A DNA stretch of 64,000 nt, taken from NCBI RefSeq assembly GCF_001486585.1, contig NZ_LN909041.1, forward strand, positions 64,501 through 128,500, in the 5' to 3' direction. Below are positions 16,987 to 24,665 of the stretch, piece after piece. The notes beneath the pieces were generated by a model. The model worked only from the letters and a program-made list of their open reading frames with translations. It made no database searches and was not told the origin of the DNA. The position numbers and the translations under genes were made by a program. Every line of letters begins with the position of its first letter. The first letter of the stretch is position 1. The DNA comes from Paenibacillus senegalimassiliensis. Its GTDB lineage: Bacteria; Bacillota; Bacilli; Paenibacillales; Paenibacillaceae.

Positions 16987-17724
16987 CTACAAATTGGTTT
17001 CGATGCCGATGCCAATCTCCAGATTCTGTCCACCTACCAGACTTCCCGGGGCTTGAATAAGGTACTCCAGCATGCCCAGCATATCCTCCAGCGGCTTCAG
17101 TACCGGCTTCAGTCCGAAAATTTCCAGCTTACGCTGCATTTCCTTCTTCCCGGCTCGATCCCATCCGACATCGTGATAACCAAAGCTCATGACGTTCACG
17201 TCAATGCGGAATACACTGCACTCCCGGGAGAGACATTTCATCATGGAAATTTTCCCGTGATTAACGACCGGCGAGCTTGGGTAACCGTCATAATAGAGCG
17301 TGTCATACCTGATGGGGAAGATAATCTTCCCGCTCTTCTTCTTGACCATGTGCTGCACTGCCGCCTGGTTCCACAGGAAGATCTCTTCGAAAACAGCAGA
17401 AATCTGGTGGCCAAAGTCTTCCGGCCTGTCCATCATCATCTGTTCCTCATCCAGCATCTCATCTCCATGGATCATCACGTCGAGGCCATCCAGCCAGTGT
17501 ATGCCCTCTTCCATCATCGCCTGAAGGCTCTCCGGCTTAGTTGGATCTCCCTGCAAAATATACAGCCTGGCGGCCACTTCCTCCTCCAACTCCCTGCGAT
17601 AGGCAGCGGCCTGCTCTGTCTCGGCTATATGAAGTACAACCCTGTGGCCACCAGCCAGCATCCGGGAAGCGATCGCCTGGTTAAAGGCATAGCCACCCTG
17701 CGTAATCAATATCCCCTTGTTCAA
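16987..17724 (-). CDS. Degenerate short-chain dehydrogenase-like protein
   Basis: The 245-residue chain keeps the overall SDR layout beside a true FabG, but has lost the working parts. The cofactor loop that should read TGxxxGxG is QGGYAFN. Aligned on GKI and on the catalytic Lys, the active-site Tyr is replaced by Val (VVNHGK) and the Ser is also missing. It could be a non-catalytic partner of the neighbouring FabG, a structural subunit of the chain-building complex, or an enzyme with new chemistry. The TTG start has GGGGGA six bases upstream. It is in frame and undisturbed, so it is under selection and not a pseudogene. Confidence 0.75.
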   Translation of the reverse strand: MNKGILITQGGYAFNQAIASRMLAGGHRVVLHIAETEQAAAYRRELEEEVAARLYILQGDPTKPESLQAMMEEGIHWLDGLDVMIHGDEMLDEEQMMMDRPEDFGHQISAVFEEIFLWNQAAVQHMVKKKSGKIIFPIRYDTLYYDGYPSSPVVNHGKISMMKCLSRECSVFRIDVNVMSFGYHDVGWDRAGKKEMQRKLEIFGLKPVLKPLEDMLGMLEYLIQAPGSLVGGQNLEIGIGIETNL

Positions 17725-17735
17725 GCTGCTTCCCC

Positions 17736-18473
17736 CTATCGAATAAAGCCTCCGTCTACCTTCAAGACGCTGCCGGACATATAGTCAGACATATCCCCCG
17801 ACAAGAAGAGGACTGAATCGGCAACCTCCCGCGAAGTGCCTAGCCGTTTCAAATTGGTATGCAACAGGAAGTTCTCCAGCTTCTCCTCAGGAACATGCCC
17901 GATCATCTCTGTGTCGATCATTCCCGGGGCCACGGCATTGATATGTATACCCTTCTGCGAATATTGCCGCGCCAGCATGCGCGTAAGTCCGATAACGGCC
18001 CCCTTGGAGGCGCCATAGTTGGATTGCGCTTCTCTCCCCAGCACCCCGGTTACCGAGATGACATTGACGATCTTGCCGCTCCCCTGCCGCTCCATATGAA
18101 CAAGCGCTTCCCGAGAACAGTTATAGGTCCCCTCAAAGTTAGTCTGGAAGACCCGATTCCACTCCTGCACACTCATCTGCGAGGTGAAATTATCCGAAGT
18201 GATGCCTGCATTATTCACCAGAACATCTACCGTTCCGTGGATAGAAACGACTTGCTGCAGCGTATCGCGGACAAATTCAGGGTCCGTAACCGACCCTTGC
18301 GCGAACATAATCTCCGTTCCTCTTGCCCGCCATTCCTCCTGAATGGCCTCCGCACGCTCTCGGCTGCTGGCATAAATGCCAACCACCTTGGCTCCTTGTT
18401 CGGCGAAGCGGTACAGAATCGACTTCCCGATTCCCCGCGTTGCGCCTGTAATGAGCACCACCCGATCCTTCAT
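17736..18473 (-). CDS. fabG: FabG-like 3-oxoacyl-ACP reductase
   Basis: This classical SDR has all key residues: TGATRGIG for NADPH binding, NNAG, a Ser in ISVTG, and YGASK for catalysis. It reduces the 3-keto group after each condensation. The ATG at 18473 shares its A with the stop of the upstream CrtI-like gene (TGATG), showing tight coupling. With FabZ and the ketosynthase in the same operon, this gives a partial reducing cycle ending at the enoyl stage. No enoyl reductase of the FabI/K/L/V types is seen nearby. Confidence 0.92.
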   Translation of the reverse strand: MKDRVVLITGATRGIGKSILYRFAEQGAKVVGIYASSRERAEAIQEEWRARGTEIMFAQGSVTDPEFVRDTLQQVVSIHGTVDVLVNNAGITSDNFTSQMSVQEWNRVFQTNFEGTYNCSREALVHMERQGSGKIVNVISVTGVLGREAQSNYGASKGAVIGLTRMLARQYSQKGIHINAVAPGMIDTEMIGHVPEEKLENFLLHTNLKRLGTSREVADSVLFLSGDMSDYMSGSVLKVDGGFIR

Positions 18474-19990
18474 CAATGCTGTATCACCGCCTCTTTATTC
18501 CTAAGGATTTGCTTGGCTAGATTATAGCCGCTCCAGATCACTCCGCTGTATCCTCCGCCGGGCCGGGTCCAGGCTCCTGCCAAATAAAGACCCTTGATTG
18601 GCGTGGTCTGGGGGAGTCTCCGGTGCAGGCTTTGCTCCACCGATTGCTGGGCTCCGTATATCGCTCCCTGCCAGTTCCCCGTATAGGAATGATTGGTAAG
18701 TGGAGTGGATAATTCCACAAAATCAATGTGCTGGCGTATATTCGGATAAAGGCGCTCCAATCGGCCAAGCAGCACCTCGGTTACCGCTGTTTTTTTCGCT
18801 AAATAAGCCTGCTTGTCCAGACCGCTCCAGCCATCGATCGGATTGAGAATAAATAAAGACAAAGTGGTCTTGCCACTCATCTGATATTCCGAATTCAAAT
18901 TTTCATAGATTGTAATGCTAAAGGGCATCTGATCATACCGCTCCTTGAGCATATCCTCATAAGCTTGTTCCAGGTCGAAATATTCATTGACGAAAATTTC
19001 ATGGTTCTTCTCGCCATATACCTTCTGAAAATCAATATCCAGCAATAGATAAGCCTGAACGCAGCCCAAGCTGGGCTTCAAGGCTTCCAGCTTCCTGACA
19101 TATTTGCGGGGAAGCCGCTCGTATCCGATGAGCCTACCAAAGGTCTCACGCGGATCGGCATTGGAAATGACAAATTCCGTTGGGAAATATCCCTTCTTCG
19201 TGCGTACACCCCGAACTGCGCCATCCTCCACTTCGATCTGCGTCACTTCTTGCCGCAAGAGCACCTCCCCGCCGTGATCCTTGATGATCTGCACTAAGGC
19301 GTTGGAGATCTGCTGTGAGCGCCCCTTGGGGTAATAGCCGCCAAACAGCATGTACTCCGTCCAGGCATAGGCATAATATGCAGCAGAAATCTGCGAAGGC
19401 GGAAGTCCATAATATTGCCACTGCTGCCCAATAATGGATTGAAGCTCCGGCGACTTAATATATTCATCCAGCATTTGCTTCAACGACAAATTGCTGCAAG
19501 CAAACAGAGTCGGAGCATCGCTGAATATATCGCTGTCCTCTCCCCGGTTGGCTTTGTTCATCATCAGCAGCATTTCCTGGCGAAGCCGAATGAATTGGGC
19601 AAATAATTCCCTGATTCCTTCCTGCTCCTCTGGATAGCGGGCAATCAGGGTTTGCTCGTAAGCCTCATACGACCTGGCCTGGATATCCATTCCCGGGAGC
19701 AACGCGCGGTACAGACTGTCAGCACGAAGAAATTCAACGTGATCCAGCACGCCAAGTTCGGACAGAACTTCCCGCAAAGCCCCACCTTCGCCCAAGTCAC
19801 CCATCAAGTGAAGAGACACTTCAAACTCTGCCCGCAGGGACATCTCCCGTGTCTTGCGATGGAACGAGGTCGCATAGCCGCCTGCCATGAAATGGCGCTC
19901 CAGTACACGCACCTTATTTCCATGCTTCGCCAGCAATGCTGCACTGGCCAAACCTCCCAGCCCAGCACCAATCACCGTAACGTCCTTCAT
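18473..19990 (-). CDS. CrtI/CrtISO-like FAD-dependent oxidoreductase (second of two)
   Basis: The 505-residue protein has the N-terminal FAD motif VTVIGAGLGGLASAALLAKHG and the C-terminal GLYLAGAWTRPGGGYSGV of phytoene-desaturase-like enzymes. It shares the family layout of the copy at 11443-12981, but differs through most of its length, so the two probably act on different positions or in opposite directions. GGAGG lies 11 bases before the ATG. Pairs of CrtI-like proteins among fatty-acid-type genes are also described for candidate ladderane-lipid clusters of anammox bacteria. No radical SAM gene accompanies them here, so that parallel is only partial. Confidence 0.88.
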   Translation of the reverse strand: MKDVTVIGAGLGGLASAALLAKHGNKVRVLERHFMAGGYATSFHRKTREMSLRAEFEVSLHLMGDLGEGGALREVLSELGVLDHVEFLRADSLYRALLPGMDIQARSYEAYEQTLIARYPEEQEGIRELFAQFIRLRQEMLLMMNKANRGEDSDIFSDAPTLFACSNLSLKQMLDEYIKSPELQSIIGQQWQYYGLPPSQISAAYYAYAWTEYMLFGGYYPKGRSQQISNALVQIIKDHGGEVLLRQEVTQIEVEDGAVRGVRTKKGYFPTEFVISNADPRETFGRLIGYERLPRKYVRKLEALKPSLGCVQAYLLLDIDFQKVYGEKNHEIFVNEYFDLEQAYEDMLKERYDQMPFSITIYENLNSEYQMSGKTTLSLFILNPIDGWSGLDKQAYLAKKTAVTEVLLGRLERLYPNIRQHIDFVELSTPLTNHSYTGNWQGAIYGAQQSVEQSLHRRLPQTTPIKGLYLAGAWTRPGGGYSGVIWSGYNLAKQILRNKEAVIQH

Positions 19991-20070
19991 AAGCGGCTAC
20001 ACCTCCAGTCCTCTTCTCTTTTAATCACCAGCGAGCAGTCCGGAAGACTGCCCGCTGACGCTCCTCATCT

Positions 20071-20361
20071 CTATTCCAGAACGGCTTCTCCGGCAAGCTG
20101 ATTGTGAACGAATTGGGACAAGGTCTCTACAGAGTAGAAATGCTCCTTGATGGCGCCTTGATCCATACCTTGCAATTTGACGCCGAATTCCGCTTCAATG
20201 CCGGCTACAACATCCAGAGCCTCCACGGAATCGAGTCCAAGACCTTCACCAAACAAGGGGAGCTCATCTCCGATTTCTTCCGCCGTGATGTCTTCCAACT
20301 CCAAACGATCAATCAAAATGCTTTCCTTGATAATTCCTTTGATTTCCTCCACGCTCTTCAT
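20071..20361 (-). CDS. Acyl carrier protein for chain elongation
   Basis: The protein is about 96 residues long and has the motif GEGLGLDSVEALDVVAGIE, whose Ser receives phosphopantetheine. LGLDSVEALE-type motifs are typical of ACPs that serve discrete ketosynthase/chain-length-factor pairs. The ATG at 20361 (MKSVEEIK) is chosen over an ATG five codons upstream because GGGAG is well spaced for it. It lies 25 bases after the ketosynthase stop and so is made with it. It probably carries the growing chain, while the other ACP carries the glyceryl unit. Confidence 0.92.
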   Translation of the reverse strand: MKSVEEIKGIIKESILIDRLELEDITAEEIGDELPLFGEGLGLDSVEALDVVAGIEAEFGVKLQGMDQGAIKEHFYSVETLSQFVHNQLAGEAVLE

Positions 20362-20385
20362 GCTCATCTCTCCCATTCTTATTAT

Positions 20386-22740
20386 TTATGATGAATGTGT
20401 GTAACCGTTGGTTATGACGGCAGCCGTATAGTTGCCGTTAATTGAGGAACTGATCACCAGGCCGCAGCTTCCTTGAGGCTTCTGGGCCAGAGTAGAGGTT
20501 GCCGCTACTTCCTGCCCGTATACTGGAGCAAGCCGACTTGATTGCATAATGTTGGCCGCCGCCATCAAATGAAGCAGGGAGCCTGCCGATTCGCAATATC
20601 CCAAGCGATCATTCAGGCTAAGGAGAGGAACGCTTCCCTTAGGGAACAGTTCCAATAATGGCTGCACATCCTGGCTTTGCTCCTTCGGCTCGAATCTGCC
20701 GTCTATCAGAATAAATTCAATGTCTGAAGGCTTCACATCAGCCCGCTGCAAGGCGGCCTGGGCCACTTCGCGCAATGCCTGGGGCTCGTCCTCTACCTTT
20801 TCCTGTCCGCTAAAGACCGTCCCGAAGCCCTTCAATTCCGCGTAAATGTCTCTTCCCTCCAGCTTGGCTTGCTCAAGGTCCATCAGCACCAGAAAGGCAC
20901 TGCCTTCACCTATTTCATAGTCGATGTCCGCCAGCCCCAAAGCCGCGTCTACCTGAGTGGAAAGCAGGGAATGTTCATCACCCGCGCCAACCAGCACGTG
21001 CGTCTGAATACCGGCCCGGACCGTCTCGTAAGCGTAGAGAGCACTCATCATGCCATCGTTACCCCCGGTGCTCATGGAGGTGCCATACCCTTTGACTCCG
21101 AGCTTCTTCGCTATTTTGCCGGCGGTGGAATTGAGCACCATATCGGGGAAATAAACCCCGCTGGCATGCTCAGGCCCCTTCTCGAAAATAGCTGACAAAT
21201 ATTTATAGGCGCTATCCAGACTGCCTCTGGAGGTGCCGTAGAACAAGCCCACGTCCGTGGAATGCTGCTCCGCAGCCGACAGCTTGGCATCTTGAAGCGC
21301 CAGATGGGCGGCTCCGATGCTATATTGCGACAGAGCGTTCATTCTTCGCTCGTACAGCTCTTTGTTATATTCCTTCAAGGAGAAGAGAGGAACTTCCGAT
21401 GAGACGGTCTCCTTATTTTCCTGCCAGAAATCGATCATTCCGGCCCCATGACCGTACCGGCTCACACTTCCTTGTCCGACAATGGCAACACGTTTGGCTG
21501 GTGCCAGCTCTTCCGCCTCCACCGTACGTTCTCCAGCAGCCCAGTTGTAAGAAACGATTGAGCAATTGTGGCCGCCAAAAGCCGAGTTATTGCAAAGGAA
21601 GTAGGCAACATGATGGGCCTGCATTTCGTTTGCAATCAGGTTCGCTGCATCGATTCCTTCTCTAGGAGTCTCAAAATGGAGGGTCGCAGGCAATAACCCT
21701 TCGCGAAGTGCCAGAAGTGTGGTGGCGTACTCGATAGCCGCAGCCGCGCCCAGATTATGCCCGAAATAGGCTTTGCTTGAACTGTATAGCACCTTGCGGA
21801 ATGCCTCTTCTCCAAATAATTGCCGCAGTCCGTAAAGCTCCGCCGAGTCATTGGCTTTCGTTCCTGTACCATGCGTGTTGATATAATCAATTTGCTCCTT
21901 GGCAATCCCCGCATTCTTGATGGCAAAATCAACAGCCACCTGAATTCCTCGTCCCTCAGGCTCGGGGGCCGTCTCATGATAGGCATCGCTGCTTAGGCCA
22001 TATCCGCAAATTTCAGCATATATTGTAGCCTTGCGCTGTTTTGCACGCTCCAGTGTTTCCAAAATGACAAAAGCCGCGCCTTCGCCCAAGCTCAAGCCGA
22101 ATTTGTCGTTATAAGGCGAGCAAGGTGAAGAATTTAGCGCCTGAAGCACGTTAAAGCCCGAATACACCGAGGAGGACATCGAGTCCGAGCCTCCAGCCAG
22201 CATGACATCTGCATACTGATTGCGAATCATGTCAAAGGCATAGCCAATCGCGTTACCACTGGCGGCGCATGCCGTATTAATCGTATTCACCGGGCCGTGA
22301 AGCCCTAAATGCTTGGCAATATTGTCACCTTGCTGGAAGAAGGGATATCTCGCTGTCCGCTCCAGGTCCAATTCCTTGACCGTACCTTGCTCTTCGAGAG
22401 AATTAATCCCGCCGTTGCAGCTTCCGAAGGCTACGCCAAAGCGGTTCAATGAATAATCCCCGCTAGAGATTCCGCTCTCCTCCAGCGCTTCCTTAGCTGC
22501 AATAATGCCAAATTGGCTGCAATAATCGTATCTTCGCTGCTCTTCGTCTGTAAAATAAAGATCCGGGTGATAATCTGTCACTTCTGCACCGATTCGGCTG
22601 ATGAACTTATCCGTGGGGAACCGCGTAATCTGTCCGATTCCCGTCTCATTACGTTTCATTCTGGAGATGACCTGCTCTTTATTGGTCCCAAGCGAACAAA
22701 TAATACCTATCCCTGTGACAACGACTCGGTTCTTCCCCAA
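20386..22740 (-). CDS. Fused ketosynthase-chain length factor (KS-CLF) in one polypeptide
   Basis: The 784-residue protein contains two KAS II-type domains in tandem. Domain 1 (about 1-410) has the full triad: Cys near residue 158 in NTACAASGN, His in NTHGTGTKAND, and His in FGHNLGAAA. Domain 2 (about 415-784) keeps the fold signatures (GVYFPDMVLNSTAGKIAKKLG, GAGDEHS), but the Cys motif reads SMSTGGND and the two His motifs read LIDGRF and LGYCESAGS, so it cannot condense. This is the arrangement of a KS-alpha/KS-beta pair, normally two genes, here fused as in the KS-CLF part of PUFA synthase PfaC. The start is TTG at 22740 with GGAGG seven bases upstream. Confidence 0.92.
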   Translation of the reverse strand: MGKNRVVVTGIGIICSLGTNKEQVISRMKRNETGIGQITRFPTDKFISRIGAEVTDYHPDLYFTDEEQRRYDYCSQFGIIAAKEALEESGISSGDYSLNRFGVAFGSCNGGINSLEEQGTVKELDLERTARYPFFQQGDNIAKHLGLHGPVNTINTACAASGNAIGYAFDMIRNQYADVMLAGGSDSMSSSVYSGFNVLQALNSSPCSPYNDKFGLSLGEGAAFVILETLERAKQRKATIYAEICGYGLSSDAYHETAPEPEGRGIQVAVDFAIKNAGIAKEQIDYINTHGTGTKANDSAELYGLRQLFGEEAFRKVLYSSSKAYFGHNLGAAAAIEYATTLLALREGLLPATLHFETPREGIDAANLIANEMQAHHVAYFLCNNSAFGGHNCSIVSYNWAAGERTVEAEELAPAKRVAIVGQGSVSRYGHGAGMIDFWQENKETVSSEVPLFSLKEYNKELYERRMNALSQYSIGAAHLALQDAKLSAAEQHSTDVGLFYGTSRGSLDSAYKYLSAIFEKGPEHASGVYFPDMVLNSTAGKIAKKLGVKGYGTSMSTGGNDGMMSALYAYETVRAGIQTHVLVGAGDEHSLLSTQVDAALGLADIDYEIGEGSAFLVLMDLEQAKLEGRDIYAELKGFGTVFSGQEKVEDEPQALREVAQAALQRADVKPSDIEFILIDGRFEPKEQSQDVQPLLELFPKGSVPLLSLNDRLGYCESAGSLLHLMAAANIMQSSRLAPVYGQEVAATSTLAQKPQGSCGLVISSSINGNYTAAVITNGYTHSS

Positions 22741-22801
22741 TTGAACTCCTCCCAAATTGTATATTGGGCATGTATGAAGCCGGACTTGCTATCTATACCG
22801 G

Positions 22802-23158
22802 TTACTTGATTAATCGCTCTCCCAGCAAATAAATCAGAGCATGATGCACAATAGAAATGATCGCCAGGGACCAGCCTAATGAGCGATAACCAACGGAATA
22901 CCAGGCGTAGGCAGCGAGAAAGGTAAGCAGTAGCTCTTGAACCAGACGGTAGGGCTCCGGGTTGGATACGACATAACGAAAGTCAAACCAGCCCCAGAAG
23001 CCGAAGATTACTACGGGTGCGGCAATGCTTAGTACCGTCTTCTGCCAAGCCTGGCTTCCGGTCAGATAGCCCCACTGGGCCAGTGCGACAACCAGTCCCA
23101 GCTCCATAAGCCCTCTTAAAGATAAATTGAACCATTTAAGAATAGTCAGCATGAGCAT
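22802..23158 (-). CDS. Small membrane protein, DUF2568/YrdB-like
   Basis: A 118-residue protein with four hydrophobic segments and the family-like block FGFWGWFDFRYVVSNPEPYRLVQELLL. Such proteins occur as single genes in Bacillales, and their function is unknown. It sits inside the cluster operon between the FAD monooxygenase and the ketosynthase, with AAAGGAG about 12 bases upstream of its ATG. A role in anchoring the biosynthetic enzymes at the membrane, or in tolerance or transport, is possible, but nothing in the sequence decides. Confidence 0.7.
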   Translation of the reverse strand: MLMLTILKWFNLSLRGLMELGLVVALAQWGYLTGSQAWQKTVLSIAAPVVIFGFWGWFDFRYVVSNPEPYRLVQELLLTFLAAYAWYSVGYRSLGWSLAIISIVHHALIYLLGERLIK

Positions 23159-23188
23159 GTTCGTCCCAAACTCCTTTATGCTTGCAGG

Positions 23189-24424
23189 TTAACCGCCATG
23201 GCTCGCCTGCACGGGCTCTGCACTGAAAATGCCGAAGGCCAATTTCATGGCAAGCTGGACCTTCATCGGGGATTGATCCAGCGTCGACATCTTGATTCGT
23301 CTCTCAATCATCCCTTCTTCTGTGGCAGCCATCAGCCCCTTCTCCTGATCGGCCTGGAAGGCTTGTACAAAATTCACCAATTCCCGCCGACTTTCTTCAA
23401 AAGCAGCGAATGCGCTCTTCGGAATAATTGCCTTCGGATGAGCTTGCAGATAATTCGCAATGACCGTAGCCAGAACATAGGCATCCTGAATGGCCAAATT
23501 AACGCCTTGACCGAGGATTGGTGATACCGTATGGGCCGAGTCTCCGATGAGCACAAGACCATCCCGGGACCATTGCGGCACATTGGCCGTGAAGATGTCC
23601 AGGAGTACGGTATCCTTCCAGCTCCGGATATGTTGCTGAACGATTCCATCCAGCAGGGGCTCCAATTTGCAAACTTGATCGTGAAATGTCTCGATAGGTT
23701 CTTGCTTGACCTTCTGGTATTGTCCCTTGGCAATGTTGATGCCAACTCGTAATTGGTCTGGGTAGGTAGGCAAAATGATGAGGTGATGTTGACCGTTGAC
23801 TTTGATACGTGTGTGAAGTTCCCAGTCGCTCGGGCGAGGAACGCGGAACCAAACGGCATCCCGGCTGAAGGTTTGAATATCGGCCTGAATTCCCGCCATT
23901 TCCCTGATTTTTGTATATCGGCCGCTAGCATCAACTACTACTGAAGCCGAGACGGTGATGCTCTCGCCAGAGGCATCTCGATATACAACGCCAGTGATTT
24001 GCTCTTGTTCTTCAACCAATCCTGTGCAGGCGGCTCCCATACGCAAGCTGAAATTCGGCAGCGTTTGAGCCTTGTCCAGAATGGCGCCAATCAGTATCGG
24101 CTGCGGTAAGTCAATAATGAATTTGTGCTTGGCCTGAAAGTCGTGGAAGTTCACAGAGAAAATTCTCTGATCTTCATCAAACATAGATAACCCTTCAATT
24201 TGTAAAAAGCCCTGCTGCCTGAGTCCATCCAGAATGCCCAATTCATCAAGAATTGCCACCGATCCCTGTGAAATGGATTCACCGCGAAATTCCCGTTGGA
24301 AAGCCTGGTTCCGTTCAAGCACCAGCACATTCAATGGACTTTGCTGTGCCAATAAAAGCCCCAGCATGGCCCCGGCAGGCCCGCCTCCAACAATGCATAC
24401 ATCCGTTTGAATAGATTCACTCAT
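23189..24424 (-). CDS. FAD-dependent monooxygenase, first gene of the cluster operon
   Basis: The roughly 411-residue flavoprotein starts with the GxGxxG motif VCIVGGGPAGAMLGLLLAQQ and has the second FAD motif VLIGDSAHTVSPILGQGVNLAIQDA of PHBH-type single-component monooxygenases. These enzymes hydroxylate or epoxidise with NAD(P)H and oxygen; halogenase motifs (WxWxIP) are absent. ATG 24424 is chosen because AGGAG is seven bases upstream. It is first in the 16-gene operon and faces the glycosyltransferase gene across a shared promoter region. Oxidation of the polyketide-like chain to provide a hydroxyl for glycosylation is a fitting role, by inference. Confidence 0.88.
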   Translation of the reverse strand: MSESIQTDVCIVGGGPAGAMLGLLLAQQSPLNVLVLERNQAFQREFRGESISQGSVAILDELGILDGLRQQGFLQIEGLSMFDEDQRIFSVNFHDFQAKHKFIIDLPQPILIGAILDKAQTLPNFSLRMGAACTGLVEEQEQITGVVYRDASGESITVSASVVVDASGRYTKIREMAGIQADIQTFSRDAVWFRVPRPSDWELHTRIKVNGQHHLIILPTYPDQLRVGINIAKGQYQKVKQEPIETFHDQVCKLEPLLDGIVQQHIRSWKDTVLLDIFTANVPQWSRDGLVLIGDSAHTVSPILGQGVNLAIQDAYVLATVIANYLQAHPKAIIPKSAFAAFEESRRELVNFVQAFQADQEKGLMAATEEGMIERRIKMSTLDQSPMKVQLAMKLAFGIFSAEPVQASHGG

Positions 24425-24454
24425 ACACATTCTCCTAATCTAATTAGTATAAGT

Positions 24455-24505
24455 TCTAACATAAATACGTTGACTGCATCGTCAAAAGCTATATAATCTA
24501 ACATA
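24455..24505. promoter_or_regulatory. Overlapping divergent sigma-A promoters framed by a direct repeat
   Basis: Plus strand: TTGACT (24470-24475), 16 bp, TATAAT (24492-24497), driving the glycosyltransferase. Minus strand: TTGACG (24480-24485), 16 bp, TATGTT (24458-24463), driving the 16-gene operon. The two -35 boxes interlock, so the polymerases exclude each other. The 9-mer TCTAACATA occurs at 24455-24463 and again at 24497-24505, 42 bp (four helical turns) apart, overlapping both -10 boxes. That suits a regulator binding both copies on one DNA face. Confidence 0.7.
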
Positions 24506-24665
24506 TATGAAAATCTTACTAATGTTAAAATTATACTTGTTGCCCAAATTTGTCAATACACTCCTAGGTAAAAACAGATAATGTTTTTTGTTAATTCAGA
24601 TTAGTTCAACAGATAACATCATGAGTTAACTCTGCATATTATCCCCTATAAAGGAGGTTGAAGCA

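Noticed and set aside
9699..24424. Carotenoid cluster
   Set aside because: Two CrtI-like genes are present, but there is no phytoene synthase, prenyl-diphosphate synthase or cyclase, and ACP-dependent chain-building genes surround them.
9699..24424. Aryl polyene or flexirubin cluster
   Set aside because: KS/CLF, FabG, FabZ and ACP would fit, but no ammonia lyase, aryl starter ligase or acyltransferase set is seen, and the FkbH/KASIII/E2 set points to a glycerate-derived cap.
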